A stretch of 64,000 nucleotides of DNA, from NCBI RefSeq assembly GCF_030013905.1, contig NZ_CP124862.1, positions 2,669,051 through 2,733,050 on the forward strand, given 5' to 3'. Under the pieces are notes generated by a model that did not search any database, was not told where the DNA came from, and saw only the letters and a program-made list of their open reading frames with translations. The DNA comes from Petroclostridium sp. X23. Its GTDB lineage: Bacteria; Bacillota; Clostridia; SK-Y3. Positions 23,725 through 33,012 of the stretch are shown piece after piece (the stretch's first letter is position 1; each line of letters opens with the position of its first letter). A program made the translations under genes and the position numbers.

Positions 23725-25953
23725 CTATTTCTGTGAACTGTGAACCGTGAACTGTGAACTAATTCTCAATTTATCCGCCAGCCCCGAATACCTTCTCATT
23801 TCCCTGTTATTATCTACCATCGCCCTAATGGAACCTTCTTTTCCTACCAGCACCACAAGTTCTTTAGCCCTGGTTAGTGCAGTATAAAAAAGATTGCGTG
23901 ACATCAGCATAGGCGCTCCGGGAAACACAGGCATCACCACAGCAGGGAATTCACTTCCTTGGCTTTTATGAACAGTCATCGCATACGCAAGTTCCAATTC
24001 ATCCAATTGACTATAGTCATATTCCACCCTTTTATCTTCATCGAATACAATGGTCATACTGCTGCTCTCATCATTTATTTTTTCGATGCATCCTACATCC
24101 CCGTTGAATATGCCGGTTCCCTCTTCACTGCTATCCAATCTATCCCATACTATATTATAATTATTTTTAATCTGCATCACCTTATCTCCTTCACGAAAGA
24201 TCATCTCACGGTAGCTTTTTTCTTTTTTACTCTTCGAAGGAGGATTCAGCACTTTTTGTAACTCCTTATTAAGGTTCGATACTCCTATAGGTGATTTTCT
24301 CATAGGCGTTAATACTTGGATGCCCTGAACAGGGTTATATCCGTAAAACCCGGGAAGTCTGAATTTACACAGTTCTACAATGGATGATACAATTTCCCCT
24401 GCACTATCCCTATTCATAAAGTAAAAATCTTTATCTTTCATATTTAAGATAGGATAGCTGCCTTGATTTACTCTATGCGCATTTACAATAATCATACTTT
24501 CCTGCGCCTGCCTGAATATTTCTGTTAGTTTAACAATCTTCACCATACCGCTTTCAATAATATCTCTAAGTACATTTCCTGGCCCGACAGACGGCAGCTG
24601 ATCCACATCACCCACCATAATCAGGCGGGTTCCGGGCGCAATCGCTTTTAATAATCCATTCATCAATAGGATATCTACCATAGACGTTTCATCAACAATG
24701 ATTATCTCCGCTTCCAGCGTATTGGACTCGTCTCTTACGAAATGCAAATCGTCTCTCTCATCGGCATATCCTATTTCAAGCAGTCTGTGAATAGTCCTGG
24801 CTTCCCTGCCGGTCATCTCCGACATCCTTTTGGCTGCTCTCCCGGTAGGAGCCGCAAGCTCAATCGAATAACCTTTTCTCTCCATCAGTTTGATAATGGT
24901 GTTTAGTGTAGTAGTCTTCCCCGTACCCGGCCCTCCGGTAATCACCAGTACTCCGTTGCGCAAGGACTCTTTTACAGCCTCTTTTTGCTGTACTGCCAGC
25001 GTGATCCCTATTTCTTGTTCTATCTCAGCAATATCATCGCCAATACCGTCCATTTCCATTTGCCGTTGTGCAAATGCGATGCTCATCAACCGGCGTGCCA
25101 CACCTATCTCTGCATGATGAAAAGGAACCAGGTATACTCTTTCCATATCTTCTGATTTCTCTACATATATAGACTTGTCCACCATCATTGAAATAGCAGC
25201 ATATTCCACTTCTTGCTCAGAGACCTGCAGCAGCTCCGATGCCTGTTGTACCAAGATACTCTTAGGCAAAAATGTATGCCCCCCCGAGCTATTAAAAGCC
25301 AATACGTGCTTAACCCCCGCTTTAATGCGTTCCACATCATTCAGCTCAGTCCCCATACTTAAAGCAATCTTATCCGCAGTCTTGAATCCTATTCCATATA
25401 TTTCTTCCGAGAGAATATATGGATTTGCTTTAATACGGTCTATAGCCTCACTGCCAAATTTTCTATATACTTTTACTGCATAATTGGGTGTAACGCCATA
25501 CTGCTGCAGAAACATCACTACCTTACGAACTTCCCTCTGCTCTTCAAAATTTTGTCCGATTTCCTCTGCTTTCTTTACGCTAATACCTTTTATCTCCGCC
25601 AGACGCTCAGGCTCATTTTGTATAATTTCCAGTGATTGATCCCCAAACTTATCAACAATTTTTTGTGCAGTAGCCTCACGTATTCCTTTTATAACTCCCG
25701 AAGCCAGATACTTAAATATCATAGTAACAGTACACGGCAGCACCTTCTCAAAGTATTCCACCTTGAACTGCTCTCCATACTCATGATGGGTTACCCAACT
25801 GCCCATAAACTTCACCGTTTCTCCGGCACTCAAATAAGGCATATATCCAACAGCAGTGACCAAATCATTGTTATAGCTAATATCGCAAACGGTAAAGCCG
25901 TTGCCTTCATTTGTAAATATGATCTCTTCCACCGTACCTTCAATTGTTAGCAA
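23725..25953 (-). CDS. recD2: ATP-dependent RecD-like DNA helicase RecD2
   Basis: The 742-residue SF1B 5'-3' helicase has the RecD2 N-terminal OB/HhH region (EGTVEEIIFTNEGNGFTVC, EIKGISVKKAEEIGQNF, GIGFKTADKIALSMG), Walker A GGPGTGKTT (about 338), Walker B-type IIVDETSMVD, VGDVDQLPSVGPGNVL and the C-terminal TVHKSQGSEFPAVV and FYTALTRAKELV. RecD2 works without RecBC in Gram-positives. The start is a TTG behind GGGAGG. The last 11 residues (SSQFTVHSSQK) are encoded by a heptamer array, so the array has been fused to the reading frame. Confidence 0.94.
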   Translation of the reverse strand: MLTIEGTVEEIIFTNEGNGFTVCDISYNNDLVTAVGYMPYLSAGETVKFMGSWVTHHEYGEQFKVEYFEKVLPCTVTMIFKYLASGVIKGIREATAQKIVDKFGDQSLEIIQNEPERLAEIKGISVKKAEEIGQNFEEQREVRKVVMFLQQYGVTPNYAVKVYRKFGSEAIDRIKANPYILSEEIYGIGFKTADKIALSMGTELNDVERIKAGVKHVLAFNSSGGHTFLPKSILVQQASELLQVSEQEVEYAAISMMVDKSIYVEKSEDMERVYLVPFHHAEIGVARRLMSIAFAQRQMEMDGIGDDIAEIEQEIGITLAVQQKEAVKESLRNGVLVITGGPGTGKTTTLNTIIKLMERKGYSIELAAPTGRAAKRMSEMTGREARTIHRLLEIGYADERDDLHFVRDESNTLEAEIIIVDETSMVDILLMNGLLKAIAPGTRLIMVGDVDQLPSVGPGNVLRDIIESGMVKIVKLTEIFRQAQESMIIVNAHRVNQGSYPILNMKDKDFYFMNRDSAGEIVSSIVELCKFRLPGFYGYNPVQGIQVLTPMRKSPIGVSNLNKELQKVLNPPSKSKKEKSYREMIFREGDKVMQIKNNYNIVWDRLDSSEEGTGIFNGDVGCIEKINDESSSMTIVFDEDKRVEYDYSQLDELELAYAMTVHKSQGSEFPAVVMPVFPGAPMLMSRNLFYTALTRAKELVVLVGKEGSIRAMVDNNREMRRYSGLADKLRISSQFTVHSSQK
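23733..23760. repeat. Heptamer tandem array inside the recD2 3' end
   Basis: Units GTGAACT, GTGAACC, GTGAACT, GTGAACT run in 7-bp register. All of it is translated as the tail of RecD2. Confidence 0.85.
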
Positions 25954-26029
25954 GTTTTCATCCTCCCGTTTACCAGTAAATCCAATTAATCTAAGTATAT
26001 CGTATTTAACCGCTGTAGTGAAGAAGTTT

Positions 26030-26386
26030 TTAGCGCATTAGATTTTGAAGTATCTTCGAATATCCTTCACTGTCAGTCACTTGAATAAAATCATATTCCG
26101 TACAAAGTTTATTCAGTATATTTACAGTCTCATCCGTAGAACCCATATCGACTACCAGAATATTAGGAACCATACCACTCTGCGTATTATTCAAGCTCTT
26201 CCAAACTACCGAGCGTATGATCCCTTCTATCGTCTCCTGCTGGTTTTTAACAGTAATGATTATGTAAATATCATCTTTTTTCAGCTTAAAATTATGTAGG
26301 ATATTGTATATATTTACTCCCATCTGAATAATACCATATACAGCAAAGAAACAAAAAAGCGATTGTATAAAAATATCCAGCATCAT
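26030..26386 (-). CDS. Short GT2-like membrane protein
   Basis: The 118-residue protein has an N-terminal membrane helix (IFIQSLFCFFAVYGIIQMGVNIYNIL) followed by a fragment resembling the start of family-2 glycosyltransferases: IYIIITVKNQQETIEGIIRSVVW and NILVVDMGSTDETVNILNKL, with the D-x-GSTD-x-T nucleotide-binding motif. The rest of a GT2 (acceptor half, DXD) is absent, so it is either a small stand-alone family or a remnant. GGGGTG precedes an ATG-ATG pair. It is separated from metK by a terminator and two repeat arrays. Confidence 0.6.
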   Translation of the reverse strand: MMLDIFIQSLFCFFAVYGIIQMGVNIYNILHNFKLKKDDIYIIITVKNQQETIEGIIRSVVWKSLNNTQSGMVPNILVVDMGSTDETVNILNKLCTEYDFIQVTDSEGYSKILQNLMR

Positions 26387-26443
26387 TTATCACCCCATTA
26401 TCACTATATGCGAAAATGAAAAGATAAGTGAGGGAAATCAATG

Positions 26444-26508
26444 AACAATTAATAGTGACTAGTGGATAGTTAATAATTAATAGTGAATAGTGAATAATTA
26501 ACAGTGAA
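26444..26508. repeat. Heptamer tandem array, degenerate
   Basis: Nine 7-bp units in register, such as AATAGTG, AATAATT, GATAGTT and AACAGTG, lie upstream of the GT2-like gene. The rest of this 406-bp gap holds a terminator, another array and no gene. Confidence 0.75.
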
Positions 26509-26649
26509 CCGATAAAAATATATTAAATCGCAAATGCAGCAGTAACTTAGGATATAATTAAAACCTAATATAGGGAACTTAAATATGCTCTACCCTGTCA
26601 TTATATTGTCTAAAGAAATTTCGAACAAGCTATCTCTTCAATGATAATA

Positions 26650-26698
26650 AAAACAACCTAGCATTAAAGAACTAGTTCTTCAATACCAGGCTGTTTTT
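26650..26698. terminator. Bidirectional terminator downstream of metK
   Basis: A long imperfect hairpin is centred on AAGAACT-AGTTCTT, with outer arms AAACAACCTAG and CTGGCTGTTT-like ends. T runs lie on both sides. Confidence 0.65.
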
Positions 26699-26716
26699 CA
26701 TTTAGAAGCTCAAAAA

Positions 26717-26805
26717 TAATTAATAATTATTCACTATTCACTATTCACTATTCACTATTCACTATTCACTATTCACTATTCACTATTCACTATTAATTAT
26801 TAATT
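26717..26805. repeat. Heptamer tandem array with nine exact units
   Basis: Nine perfect TCACTAT units (26731-26793) are flanked on both sides by TAATTAT/TAATTAA units in the same register. The far flank encodes the last three codons and the stop codon of metK. Confidence 0.9.
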
Positions 26806-27983
26806 GCCTTCCTAAGTGTTTGCGCTTTATCGGTTCTTTCCCATGGCAAATCAATATCTGTTCTGCCAAAATGTCCATAAGCGGCTGTTTGCTTATAAAT
26901 CGGTCTTCTTAAATCAAGGCTCATTATAATGCCGGCAGGTCTCAAGTCGAAGTTTTCAGCCACCAACTCCTGAATTTTTTCGTCTGCAATTTTTCCTGTT
27001 CCAAAAGTTTCTACCAATATGGATACCGGTTTCGCTACCCCTATCGCATATGCGAGCTGTACCTCGCACTTTTTCGCCAAGCCGGCAGCTACGATATTTT
27101 TAGCAACATATCTTGCTGCATATGCCGCGGAACGATCCACCTTGGTGGGGTCTTTTCCGGAAAAAGCACCGCCGCCGTGCCTGGCGTATCCCCCATAAGT
27201 ATCAACAATAATCTTTCTTCCTGTCAGGCCGGCATCCCCTTGAGGTCCACCTACCACAAACCTTCCGGTCGGATTGATAAAATATTTGGTTTTTTCATCG
27301 AGCAGCTCTGCAGGAACGATAGGCTTTATCACTAGTTCCATCATATCTTTTTCGATGGTTTCATGTTCCGCCTCAGCACTATGTTGGGTGGATATAACGA
27401 TCGCATCTATCCTAACAGGCTTATCATCTTCGTATTCTACTGTTACCTGGGTTTTTCCGTCCGGACGGAGATATTCTAAAGTATTGTCTTTCCTTATTTC
27501 CGAAAGCCTTCTGGCTAATTTATGCGCAAGGGCGATGGGCATAGGCATCAATTCGGGTGTTTCGTCACACGCAAATCCAAACATCATTCCCTGATCTCCA
27601 GCTCCTATGGCCGCAATTTCTTCTTCGCTCATCTCACCTTTTTTCGCTTCCAGCGCTTTATCAACACCCATCGCAATATCCGGAGACTGCTCATCAATAG
27701 CAGTCAGCACCGCGCAAGTTTCGCCGTCAAACCCGTATTTCGCTCGATCATACCCTATGCCTTTAATGGTTTCACGTACAATCTTAGGGATATCTACATA
27801 ACACTGGGTAGTAATCTCTCCCGCCACCAATACCATACCGGTTGTAACCGATGTTTCACATGCTACTCTCGCCATTGGATCTTTTTGAAAAATCGCATCT
27901 AATACCGAATCGGAAATCTGGTCGCAGATTTTATCCGGATGCCCCTCGGTAACTGATTCTGAAGTAAATAATTTTCTAGCCAT
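26793..27983 (-). CDS. metK: S-adenosylmethionine synthetase
   Basis: The 396-residue enzyme makes SAM from methionine and ATP. Family motifs are [46 protein letters not shown] (ATP binding), [26 protein letters not shown] and [25 protein letters not shown] precedes the ATG. A SAM-I riboswitch with terminator lies directly upstream, so expression falls when SAM is plentiful. The last residues (INN) and stop codon overlap the edge of a heptamer array. No other methionine gene is adjacent. Confidence 0.97.
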   Translation of the reverse strand: MARKLFTSESVTEGHPDKICDQISDSVLDAIFQKDPMARVACETSVTTGMVLVAGEITTQCYVDIPKIVRETIKGIGYDRAKYGFDGETCAVLTAIDEQSPDIAMGVDKALEAKKGEMSEEEIAAIGAGDQGMMFGFACDETPELMPMPIALAHKLARRLSEIRKDNTLEYLRPDGKTQVTVEYEDDKPVRIDAIVISTQHSAEAEHETIEKDMMELVIKPIVPAELLDEKTKYFINPTGRFVVGGPQGDAGLTGRKIIVDTYGGYARHGGGAFSGKDPTKVDRSAAYAARYVAKNIVAAGLAKKCEVQLAYAIGVAKPVSILVETFGTGKIADEKIQELVAENFDLRPAGIIMSLDLRRPIYKQTAAYGHFGRTDIDLPWERTDKAQTLRKAINN

Positions 27984-28030
27984 ATCACGTTTCTCTCCTT
28001 TAATAACACTTTAAGTTTTGTAAAATATCA

Positions 28031-28178
28031 CAAAACCCCTCTTTCCGACAGAAAGAGGGGTGATTTACCACTATTCTCCTCATCTTTCAGAATACAAATT
28101 CCGAAGGAATTGGCACCTTTTCTAACGCAGGTTGCCGGGTTTCATAGGGCCCTGTCCCTCCACCTCTCTTGATAAGGA
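28031..28178 (-). ncRNA. SAM-I riboswitch (S box) controlling metK
   Basis: The aptamer runs from CTTATCAAGAGAGGTGGAGG through the conserved GGCCC, ATGAAACCCGGCAACC and AAAGGTGCCAATTCC segments to the P1 partner GATGAG near 28082. An expression-platform terminator follows, ten-base arms CCCCTCTTTC and GAAAGAGGGG (28036-28060) with TTTT. This is a transcription-off switch with excess SAM. Confidence 0.96.
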
Positions 28179-28261
28179 ATATCTTCTATTAACTTATTTT
28201 ATAATATAGCATATATTGACAAAATAGTCAACATACCCACTCATCAAAATTCTTCTGCCAT

Positions 28262-28732
28262 TTAAAAAACATGGTAGCTTATGGTCATCACAAGTGCCCC
28301 GGCGGCAATAACACCTAAAAATATGGAAGGTATCGCATATTTCATTCTCATATCCAACATAGACGCCACCATCGCACCTGTCCAAGCACCTGTTCCCGGC
28401 AGGGGAATAGCAACAAGCAAAAACAGCCCTAAAGCACTGTATTTCATCATAGTTTCAGCCTTTTTCATTGTTCTATTCTCAACCCAATGAATAAGCCCTT
28501 GAAAATACTTTGTCTTTCTTAAAAAAGCAAATACCGGACGCATAAATAAAATGATAAACGGTATTGGTATTAAATTTCCCAAAACACTCAGTATATATAC
28601 GAACTTCCAATCCATAGCCATAGCCATACCAAACGGAATAGCCGCCCGCAATTCCAAAACAGGCGTCGCAGCAAGACCTACAATAAGTAATTCATTGTGT
28701 ATCTGACCAATCCACTCACTTAAAAAACCCAT
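28262..28732 (-). CDS. Small multidrug export family protein (COG2426)
   Basis: The 156-residue membrane protein matches the Sm_multidrug_ex family: ATPVLELRAAIPFGMAMAMDW, GNLIPIPFIILF, and ALGLFLLVAIPLPGTGAWTGAMVASMLDM, with four or five membrane segments. The E-L-R-A-A-I-P and PLPGTGAWTG re-entrant-type motifs relate it distantly to DedA-like transporters. The substrate is unknown despite the name. The ATG at 28732 follows GAGGT; one base triplet earlier is only a TTG. It stands alone between metK's riboswitch and ribU. Confidence 0.85.
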   Translation of the reverse strand: MGFLSEWIGQIHNELLIVGLAATPVLELRAAIPFGMAMAMDWKFVYILSVLGNLIPIPFIILFMRPVFAFLRKTKYFQGLIHWVENRTMKKAETMMKYSALGLFLLVAIPLPGTGAWTGAMVASMLDMRMKYAIPSIFLGVIAAGALVMTISYHVF

Positions 28733-28816
28733 CAAAATACCTCTTAATCATTTCTAAAGATTTTTTACCTACCCTTTAACATTTTATTATATGCAAAACA
28801 AAAAAGCAATTAGAAT

Positions 28817-29419
28817 TTATTTATGCAATATTGGTGATAATTTTTTATAAATGAATAATGTGACTGTAGAGATTATAATGCTTTTAAGCAAATTAAACGG
28901 AATGAATGCAAATACGATCAATGTCTTTAAGTCTACAATAGCTGCATTTGCCTTAGTTCCCATACCAATGATAGCATCCATTGGTAAGCCCAATACTGTC
29001 TGATAAAGCGGTATCAATACAAAATAATTAAGTATTGAAGCAAAAGTCGTCATGCAAATAGTTCCTGCAACCAAACCTAAGATCGCACCATTCCTATTTT
29101 TCTTGGCTCGATAGATATATCCGGCAGGTATAATAAAAGCAATACCAACAAAAAAATTAGCGATTTCACCTATAAACGACGTACTTGTGGATGGCATGTG
29201 CACAAGATTTTTGATAAGTTCAATGACCACACCTGCAGCCGGCCCGAGTGCGAACGTTCCTATCAAAATAGGTATTTCACTTAAATCCATTTTTAAGAAC
29301 ACAGGCATCATGGGAATCATAAATTCAGCGTACATGACAATGGACGCTATTGCAGCAAGTAAAGCAATCTTCACCAGAGAATGTACCTTGACTTGTTTTA
29401 CGGTTTGCGTTTTCATCAT
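28817..29419 (-). CDS. ribU: Riboflavin ECF transporter S component RibU
   Basis: The 200-residue protein has five or six membrane helices and the RibU pattern: LVKIALLAAIASIVMYAEF, MIPMMPVFLKMDLSEIPILIGTFALGPAAGVVIELIKNLVH, NFFVGIAFIIPAGYIYR and LLKSIIISTVTLFIYKK. It binds riboflavin and works with a shared EcfAAT module, not encoded here. The start at 29419 is set by AAGGAGG; an in-frame ATG at 29509 gives a 30-residue extension but lies in riboswitch and terminator RNA, so it is rejected. An FMN riboswitch directly upstream agrees with the function. Confidence 0.93.
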   Translation of the reverse strand: MMKTQTVKQVKVHSLVKIALLAAIASIVMYAEFMIPMMPVFLKMDLSEIPILIGTFALGPAAGVVIELIKNLVHMPSTSTSFIGEIANFFVGIAFIIPAGYIYRAKKNRNGAILGLVAGTICMTTFASILNYFVLIPLYQTVLGLPMDAIIGMGTKANAAIVDLKTLIVFAFIPFNLLKSIIISTVTLFIYKKLSPILHK

Positions 29420-29443
29420 TTTTTGTTCCTCCTTAAATAAAAA

Positions 29444-29629
29444 ATAATTCCCGAAGATATCTTCGGGAATTATGATATGTTTCATGCGCATGTTAAACAC
29501 TTTACTCATCTTCTTTCATCCAGACTGTACTGTCGGCTTTGGATTCTAACCAAATCTGCCTTTCGGCTCGTGGGCTTAAAGCACGTAGCTTGTCACCACC
29601 GGTCGGGAATTTAACCCTGCCCTGAAGAT
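29444..29629 (-). ncRNA. FMN riboswitch (RFN element) with terminator, controlling ribU
   Basis: The aptamer (29629-29508) has the conserved ATCTTCAGGGCAGGGT, AATTCCCGACCGGTGGT, GACTACGAG-like GCTCGTGG turn region and final CAGTCTGGATGAAAGAAGAT. A perfect 30-bp palindrome (29444-29473) followed by six T is the terminator. The 5' strand of P1 (ATATCTTCAGGG) can pair with the terminator's first arm (CCCGAAGATAT), which gives the antiterminator. FMN would stabilise P1 and allow termination. Confidence 0.95.
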
Positions 29630-29736
29630 ATCCTGGCATACTATATTCGGTTTGATAATATTTTATCATACTCTATTGGTTTATTCAATAACAAATTCAA
29701 ATATAAACGAATTTTTTAGATATTAAGCTAACTGTT

Positions 29737-29812
29737 GTAGGGGCGGACGACTCTGTCCGCCCGCATATCATACACATTATGAATTCGGGTGGACACGGTC
29801 GTCCACCCCTAC
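29737..29812. repeat. Double GTAGGG hairpin element
   Basis: Two hairpins, each about 27 bp, point inward from outer inverted ends GTAGGGGCGGAC and GTCCACCCCTAC. A spacer of about 22 bp separates them. The same layout recurs at 46626-46699. It lies between copA and ribU. Confidence 0.8.
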
Positions 29813-29842
29813 TGTAGAAATACTCAAATATATTACTCTTCA

Positions 29843-32308
29843 TTACTTATAAGGCTTAAATCGTTTTAATCTCAATGCATTAGCTAATACCGATACTGAG
29901 CTCAATGACATTGCAGCGGCCGCAAAAATCGGATTGAGTTTTGGTCCGCCAAAGGCATATAATATACCGGCAGCTAAGGGAATCCCAGCCGTATTGTACG
30001 CAAATGCCCAGAAAAGGTTTTGTTTGATATTTGTAATGGTACTCTTGCTCAACTGTATGGCTGTAGGAACATCCATCAGGTCACTCTTCATTAATACAAT
30101 ATCTGCCGATTCCATCGCTACGTCGGTTCCCGATCCGATGGCAATCCCAATGTCCGCCTGCGCCAATGCAGGAGCATCATTAATTCCATCACCCACCATC
30201 GCTACTTTCTTCCCTTCACCCTGGAGCTTCTTCACTTCACTTGCCTTATCCTGAGGCAGCACCTCTGCCAGTACTCTGTCGATTCCAACTTGTTTCGCAA
30301 TCGCTTCGGCAGTTCTTCTGTTATCTCCTGTAATCATGGCTACTTCTATACCCATTTCGTGCAGCTTCTTGATAGCCCGGGCACTGCTTTCTTTTACTAC
30401 ATCGGCAACTGCAATAATTCCTGCCAGTTGATTGTCAATGGCTATATACATGGGGGTTTTCCCTTCGGATGCTAACCGATCCGACTCATTTTCCAATTTG
30501 GACAACTCTATATTTTTTTCAAGCATCAGCTTACGGTTACCTAGATACATCACTTTTCCATCTAACTCTACTTCTATACCGTGACCGGGAATAGCGGCGA
30601 ATCTATCCATTTTCAATATGGTTAGATTTTCTTTGTCTGCGCCTCTTACAATCGCTTCTCCCAGTGGATGTTCAGATCCTTTTTCCGCCGAAGCAGCCAA
30701 TTGTAAAAGCTTTTGTTTATCAGCTATACCTGTAGTGACGATATCCGTTACTTCCGGCCTGCCTTCTGTAATAGTACCGGTTTTATCAAATACGATGGTC
30801 TGTATCTTATATGTTGATTCAAGCGCCTCTCCGCCTTTTATCAGCACTCCGTATTCTGCACCCTTACCCGTTCCTACCATAATCGCCGTCGGTGTTGCCA
30901 GTCCCAGCGCACACGGGCACGCAATCACAAGTACTGCGATAAATATCGTCAGCGCAAACACTTCACTTTGTCCGGTGAAATACCATGCCAGTGCTGATAC
31001 CACCGCAATAATAAATACAACGGGTACAAAATAACCTGAAACAATATCCGCCATCTGAGCGATAGGCGCTTTAGAGCCCTGTGCATCCTCTACCAGCTTG
31101 ATAATCTGTGCCAGCGCCGTATCACTGCCAACCTTTGTTGCCTTAAACTTGATAGAGCCGTTTTTATTAATACTTGCACCGATCACCTTATCGCCGGGCT
31201 TCTTCTCCACAGGAATACTTTCTCCCGTTAACATAGACTCGTCAATAGATGTATTCCCTTCTATTACTTCTCCATCTACCGGGATCTTCTGCCCCGGTCT
31301 TACCAAAATAATATCGCCAGCCTCAACTTCTTCGATAGGAATCTCTATCTCTTTTCCATCTTGTATGATCAATGCTGTCTTAGGCGCCAGTCCCATCAGC
31401 TTTTTAATGGCTTCTGATGTTCTTCCTTTAGATACCGCTTCAAGGGATTTCCCTAAGAGAATCAGTGTGATGATTACACCGGCAGTTTCAAAATACAAAT
31501 CATCCACATGCATGGATTCACCCATAGAAATTCTATAGATTGAGTATATACTGTAAATAATGGCTGCTGATGTTCCCATTGCGATGAGCGAATCCATATT
31601 TGGATTTCTGCGGATAATCGCTTTGAATCCTACAGTATAGAACCTGTACCCTGCAATCACTACCGGTATGGTAAGAGCCAGTTCAACCAGCGCATATCTC
31701 ATCGGATAATGCATGGGTTCCAGCCATTCGGGAATAGGAAGGCTGATCCATGGAAGCATCGGCGCCATGGCAATATACAGCAATGGTATTGAAAATACTG
31801 CCGATACGATAAATTTTGTCCATAATGTCCTGATTTCTTTTCCTTTTCTCTCTTTATCCTCATCTACTTTACTGTTCGCTTCAATCTCAAGGGCCCTATA
31901 TCCCGCCTTGGAAATCGACTGTTTGATTTCAGACAGCCTGGTTTGCTGAGGGTCATACTGCACATTGGCCTTTTCAGTTGCAAAATTAACCGCTACACTT
32001 TCTACCCCTTCAAGCTTGCCTACTACTCTTTCAATGGCTTTTGCACATGCTGCACAGGTCATGCCTTCAATGGGAATAGCGATTGCCTTTGTTGTTTTTT
32101 CTTCCAATGCCTCATATCCGGCTTTGGATACGGCGGCTTTTATGCCTTCTATATTTACTTTTCCCTCGTCATATTCTACACTTAACTTTTCGGTTGCGAA
32201 GTTAACATTTGCTTGCGCAACTCCCTCCAGCTTGTTTACAGCTCTTTCTGCTGCTTTCGCACATGCTGCGCATGTCATACCAAGTACTTTAAGTTGTTCT
32301 GATTTCAT
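29843..32308 (-). CDS. copA: Copper-exporting P1B-type ATPase CopA
   Basis: The 821-residue pump has two N-terminal heavy-metal domains, both GMTCAAC (Cys 13/16 and 85/88), eight membrane helices, the TGES actuator motif (361-364), CPC at 464-466 in the sixth helix, DKTGT at 508-512, and HPLGEAI plus [10 protein letters not shown] in the nucleotide domain. It exports Cu(I) from the cytoplasm. It is last in the copZ-csoR-copA operon, 15 bp behind csoR, so it is induced when CsoR releases DNA on binding copper. Confidence 0.95.
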   Translation of the reverse strand: MKSEQLKVLGMTCAACAKAAERAVNKLEGVAQANVNFATEKLSVEYDEGKVNIEGIKAAVSKAGYEALEEKTTKAIAIPIEGMTCAACAKAIERVVGKLEGVESVAVNFATEKANVQYDPQQTRLSEIKQSISKAGYRALEIEANSKVDEDKERKGKEIRTLWTKFIVSAVFSIPLLYIAMAPMLPWISLPIPEWLEPMHYPMRYALVELALTIPVVIAGYRFYTVGFKAIIRRNPNMDSLIAMGTSAAIIYSIYSIYRISMGESMHVDDLYFETAGVIITLILLGKSLEAVSKGRTSEAIKKLMGLAPKTALIIQDGKEIEIPIEEVEAGDIILVRPGQKIPVDGEVIEGNTSIDESMLTGESIPVEKKPGDKVIGASINKNGSIKFKATKVGSDTALAQIIKLVEDAQGSKAPIAQMADIVSGYFVPVVFIIAVVSALAWYFTGQSEVFALTIFIAVLVIACPCALGLATPTAIMVGTGKGAEYGVLIKGGEALESTYKIQTIVFDKTGTITEGRPEVTDIVTTGIADKQKLLQLAASAEKGSEHPLGEAIVRGADKENLTILKMDRFAAIPGHGIEVELDGKVMYLGNRKLMLEKNIELSKLENESDRLASEGKTPMYIAIDNQLAGIIAVADVVKESSARAIKKLHEMGIEVAMITGDNRRTAEAIAKQVGIDRVLAEVLPQDKASEVKKLQGEGKKVAMVGDGINDAPALAQADIGIAIGSGTDVAMESADIVLMKSDLMDVPTAIQLSKSTITNIKQNLFWAFAYNTAGIPLAAGILYAFGGPKLNPIFAAAAMSLSSVSVLANALRLKRFKPYK

Positions 32309-32323
32309 TCCTCACTCCTCCTT

Positions 32324-32590
32324 CTACTTGGCGTATTTGTCAATAATTTCTATGATTTCATCGATCTTTTCGTCCCCATGTCCTTCTTCAAATGCCCGCT
32401 TTACACAGCTTTTAATATGCCCATCGATAATCTTTAAGTTCGCCTTCTTTAAGAGAGCTTGCACCGCAAGAATCTGCTTGGATATATCCACACAATAGCG
32501 CTCATCTTCTACCATCTTTATAATACCTTCTATTTGCCCTTTTGAAGTTTTTAATAAATTAAGTATTTGCTTGCTATCATTTTTAACCAT
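32324..32590 (-). CDS. csoR: Copper-sensing repressor CsoR
   Basis: The 88-residue helical repressor has the Cu(I) site C-x-H-x-x-x-C pattern: Cys in ERYCVDISKQI (about 33), His in GHIKSC (58) and Cys 62. The start LNLLKTSKGQIEGIIKMVEDER fits the family. CsoR tetramers bind G-tract inverted repeats and release DNA when loaded with copper. Its likely operator is ahead of copZ. It is 12 bp after copZ and 15 bp before copA. Confidence 0.94.
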   Translation of the reverse strand: MVKNDSKQILNLLKTSKGQIEGIIKMVEDERYCVDISKQILAVQALLKKANLKIIDGHIKSCVKRAFEEGHGDEKIDEIIEIIDKYAK

Positions 32591-32602
32591 TATGCCTCTC
32601 CA

Positions 32603-32812
32603 TCAGTCTATTTTGACAACATCATAGCCTACATCTTCTATCGCGGCCTTTAATGCATCATCACTTACTTGACTGTTTAACCTTACTTCAGCAAATTTAC
32701 CTTCTAAACTTACCGAGACACTGCTCACGCCACTCACTTCTTTCAATGCTTCCTCCACGTGTTTCACACAGTGTCCGCAGCTCATACCTTCAATAAATAT
32801 TTTCTTTGTCAT
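32603..32812 (-). CDS. copZ: Copper chaperone CopZ
   Basis: The 69-residue protein is a single heavy-metal-associated domain: KKIFIEGMSCGHCVKHVEEALKEVSGVSSVSVSLEGKFAEV, with the Cu(I) ligands in MSCGHC. The loop is SCGHC, as in clostridial CopZ. It carries copper to CopA and to CsoR. AAAGGAATGG precedes the ATG at 32812; a start three codons earlier would overlap the ribosome site. It is the first gene of the copZ-csoR-copA operon, below a strong promoter and an operator. Confidence 0.93.
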   Translation of the reverse strand: MTKKIFIEGMSCGHCVKHVEEALKEVSGVSSVSVSLEGKFAEVRLNSQVSDDALKAAIEDVGYDVVKID

Positions 32813-32886
32813 AAAAACCATTCCTTTCTTTTTGTTGTGATATTATAATTTTTGTTTATATATCGCAGAATATACTCCTACCATTA

Positions 32887-32945
32887 ATCCCACCCCATAT
32901 GGGGTAGGATTAATTATATTATACCATACTATTCCGGGTTGTCAA
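32887..32945 (-). promoter_or_regulatory. copZ promoter with CsoR-like operator
   Basis: The minus strand carries TTGACA (32940-32945), a 16-bp spacer and TATAAT (32918-32923) with an extended TGG. Just downstream lies the inverted repeat ATCC-n-ACCCCAT/ATGGGGT-n-GGAT (32887-32910), which has the G-tract and AT-centre pattern of CsoR operators. A repressor there would block clearance. The -35 box overlaps the edge of a 68-bp palindrome. Confidence 0.85.
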
Positions 32946-33010
32946 CTATAAACAAAAGAATGCACAAAATCGTAAATTTACGATTTTGTGCATTCTTTTG
33001 TTTATAGTTG
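32943..33010. repeat. Perfect 68-bp palindrome
   Basis: Two 34-base arms (32943-32976 and 32977-33010) are exact reverse complements without a loop. It starts three bases inside the copZ -35 box and ends two bases from the deoR stop codon. It lacks a T tract, so it is not a standard terminator, although its RNA would fold into a long hairpin. Confidence 0.95.
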
Positions 33011-33012
33011 AT

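Noticed and set aside
26717-26805. CRISPR array
   Set aside because: The 7-bp units lack spacers; it is a simple tandem repeat, and no cas gene is present.
29420-29509. A 30-residue N-terminal extension of RibU
   Set aside because: It overlaps the FMN riboswitch P1 stem and the terminator; the real start has AAGGAGG.
32943-33010. Ordinary intrinsic terminator
   Set aside because: There is no T tract after the stem, and perfect 34-base arms are far longer than needed.
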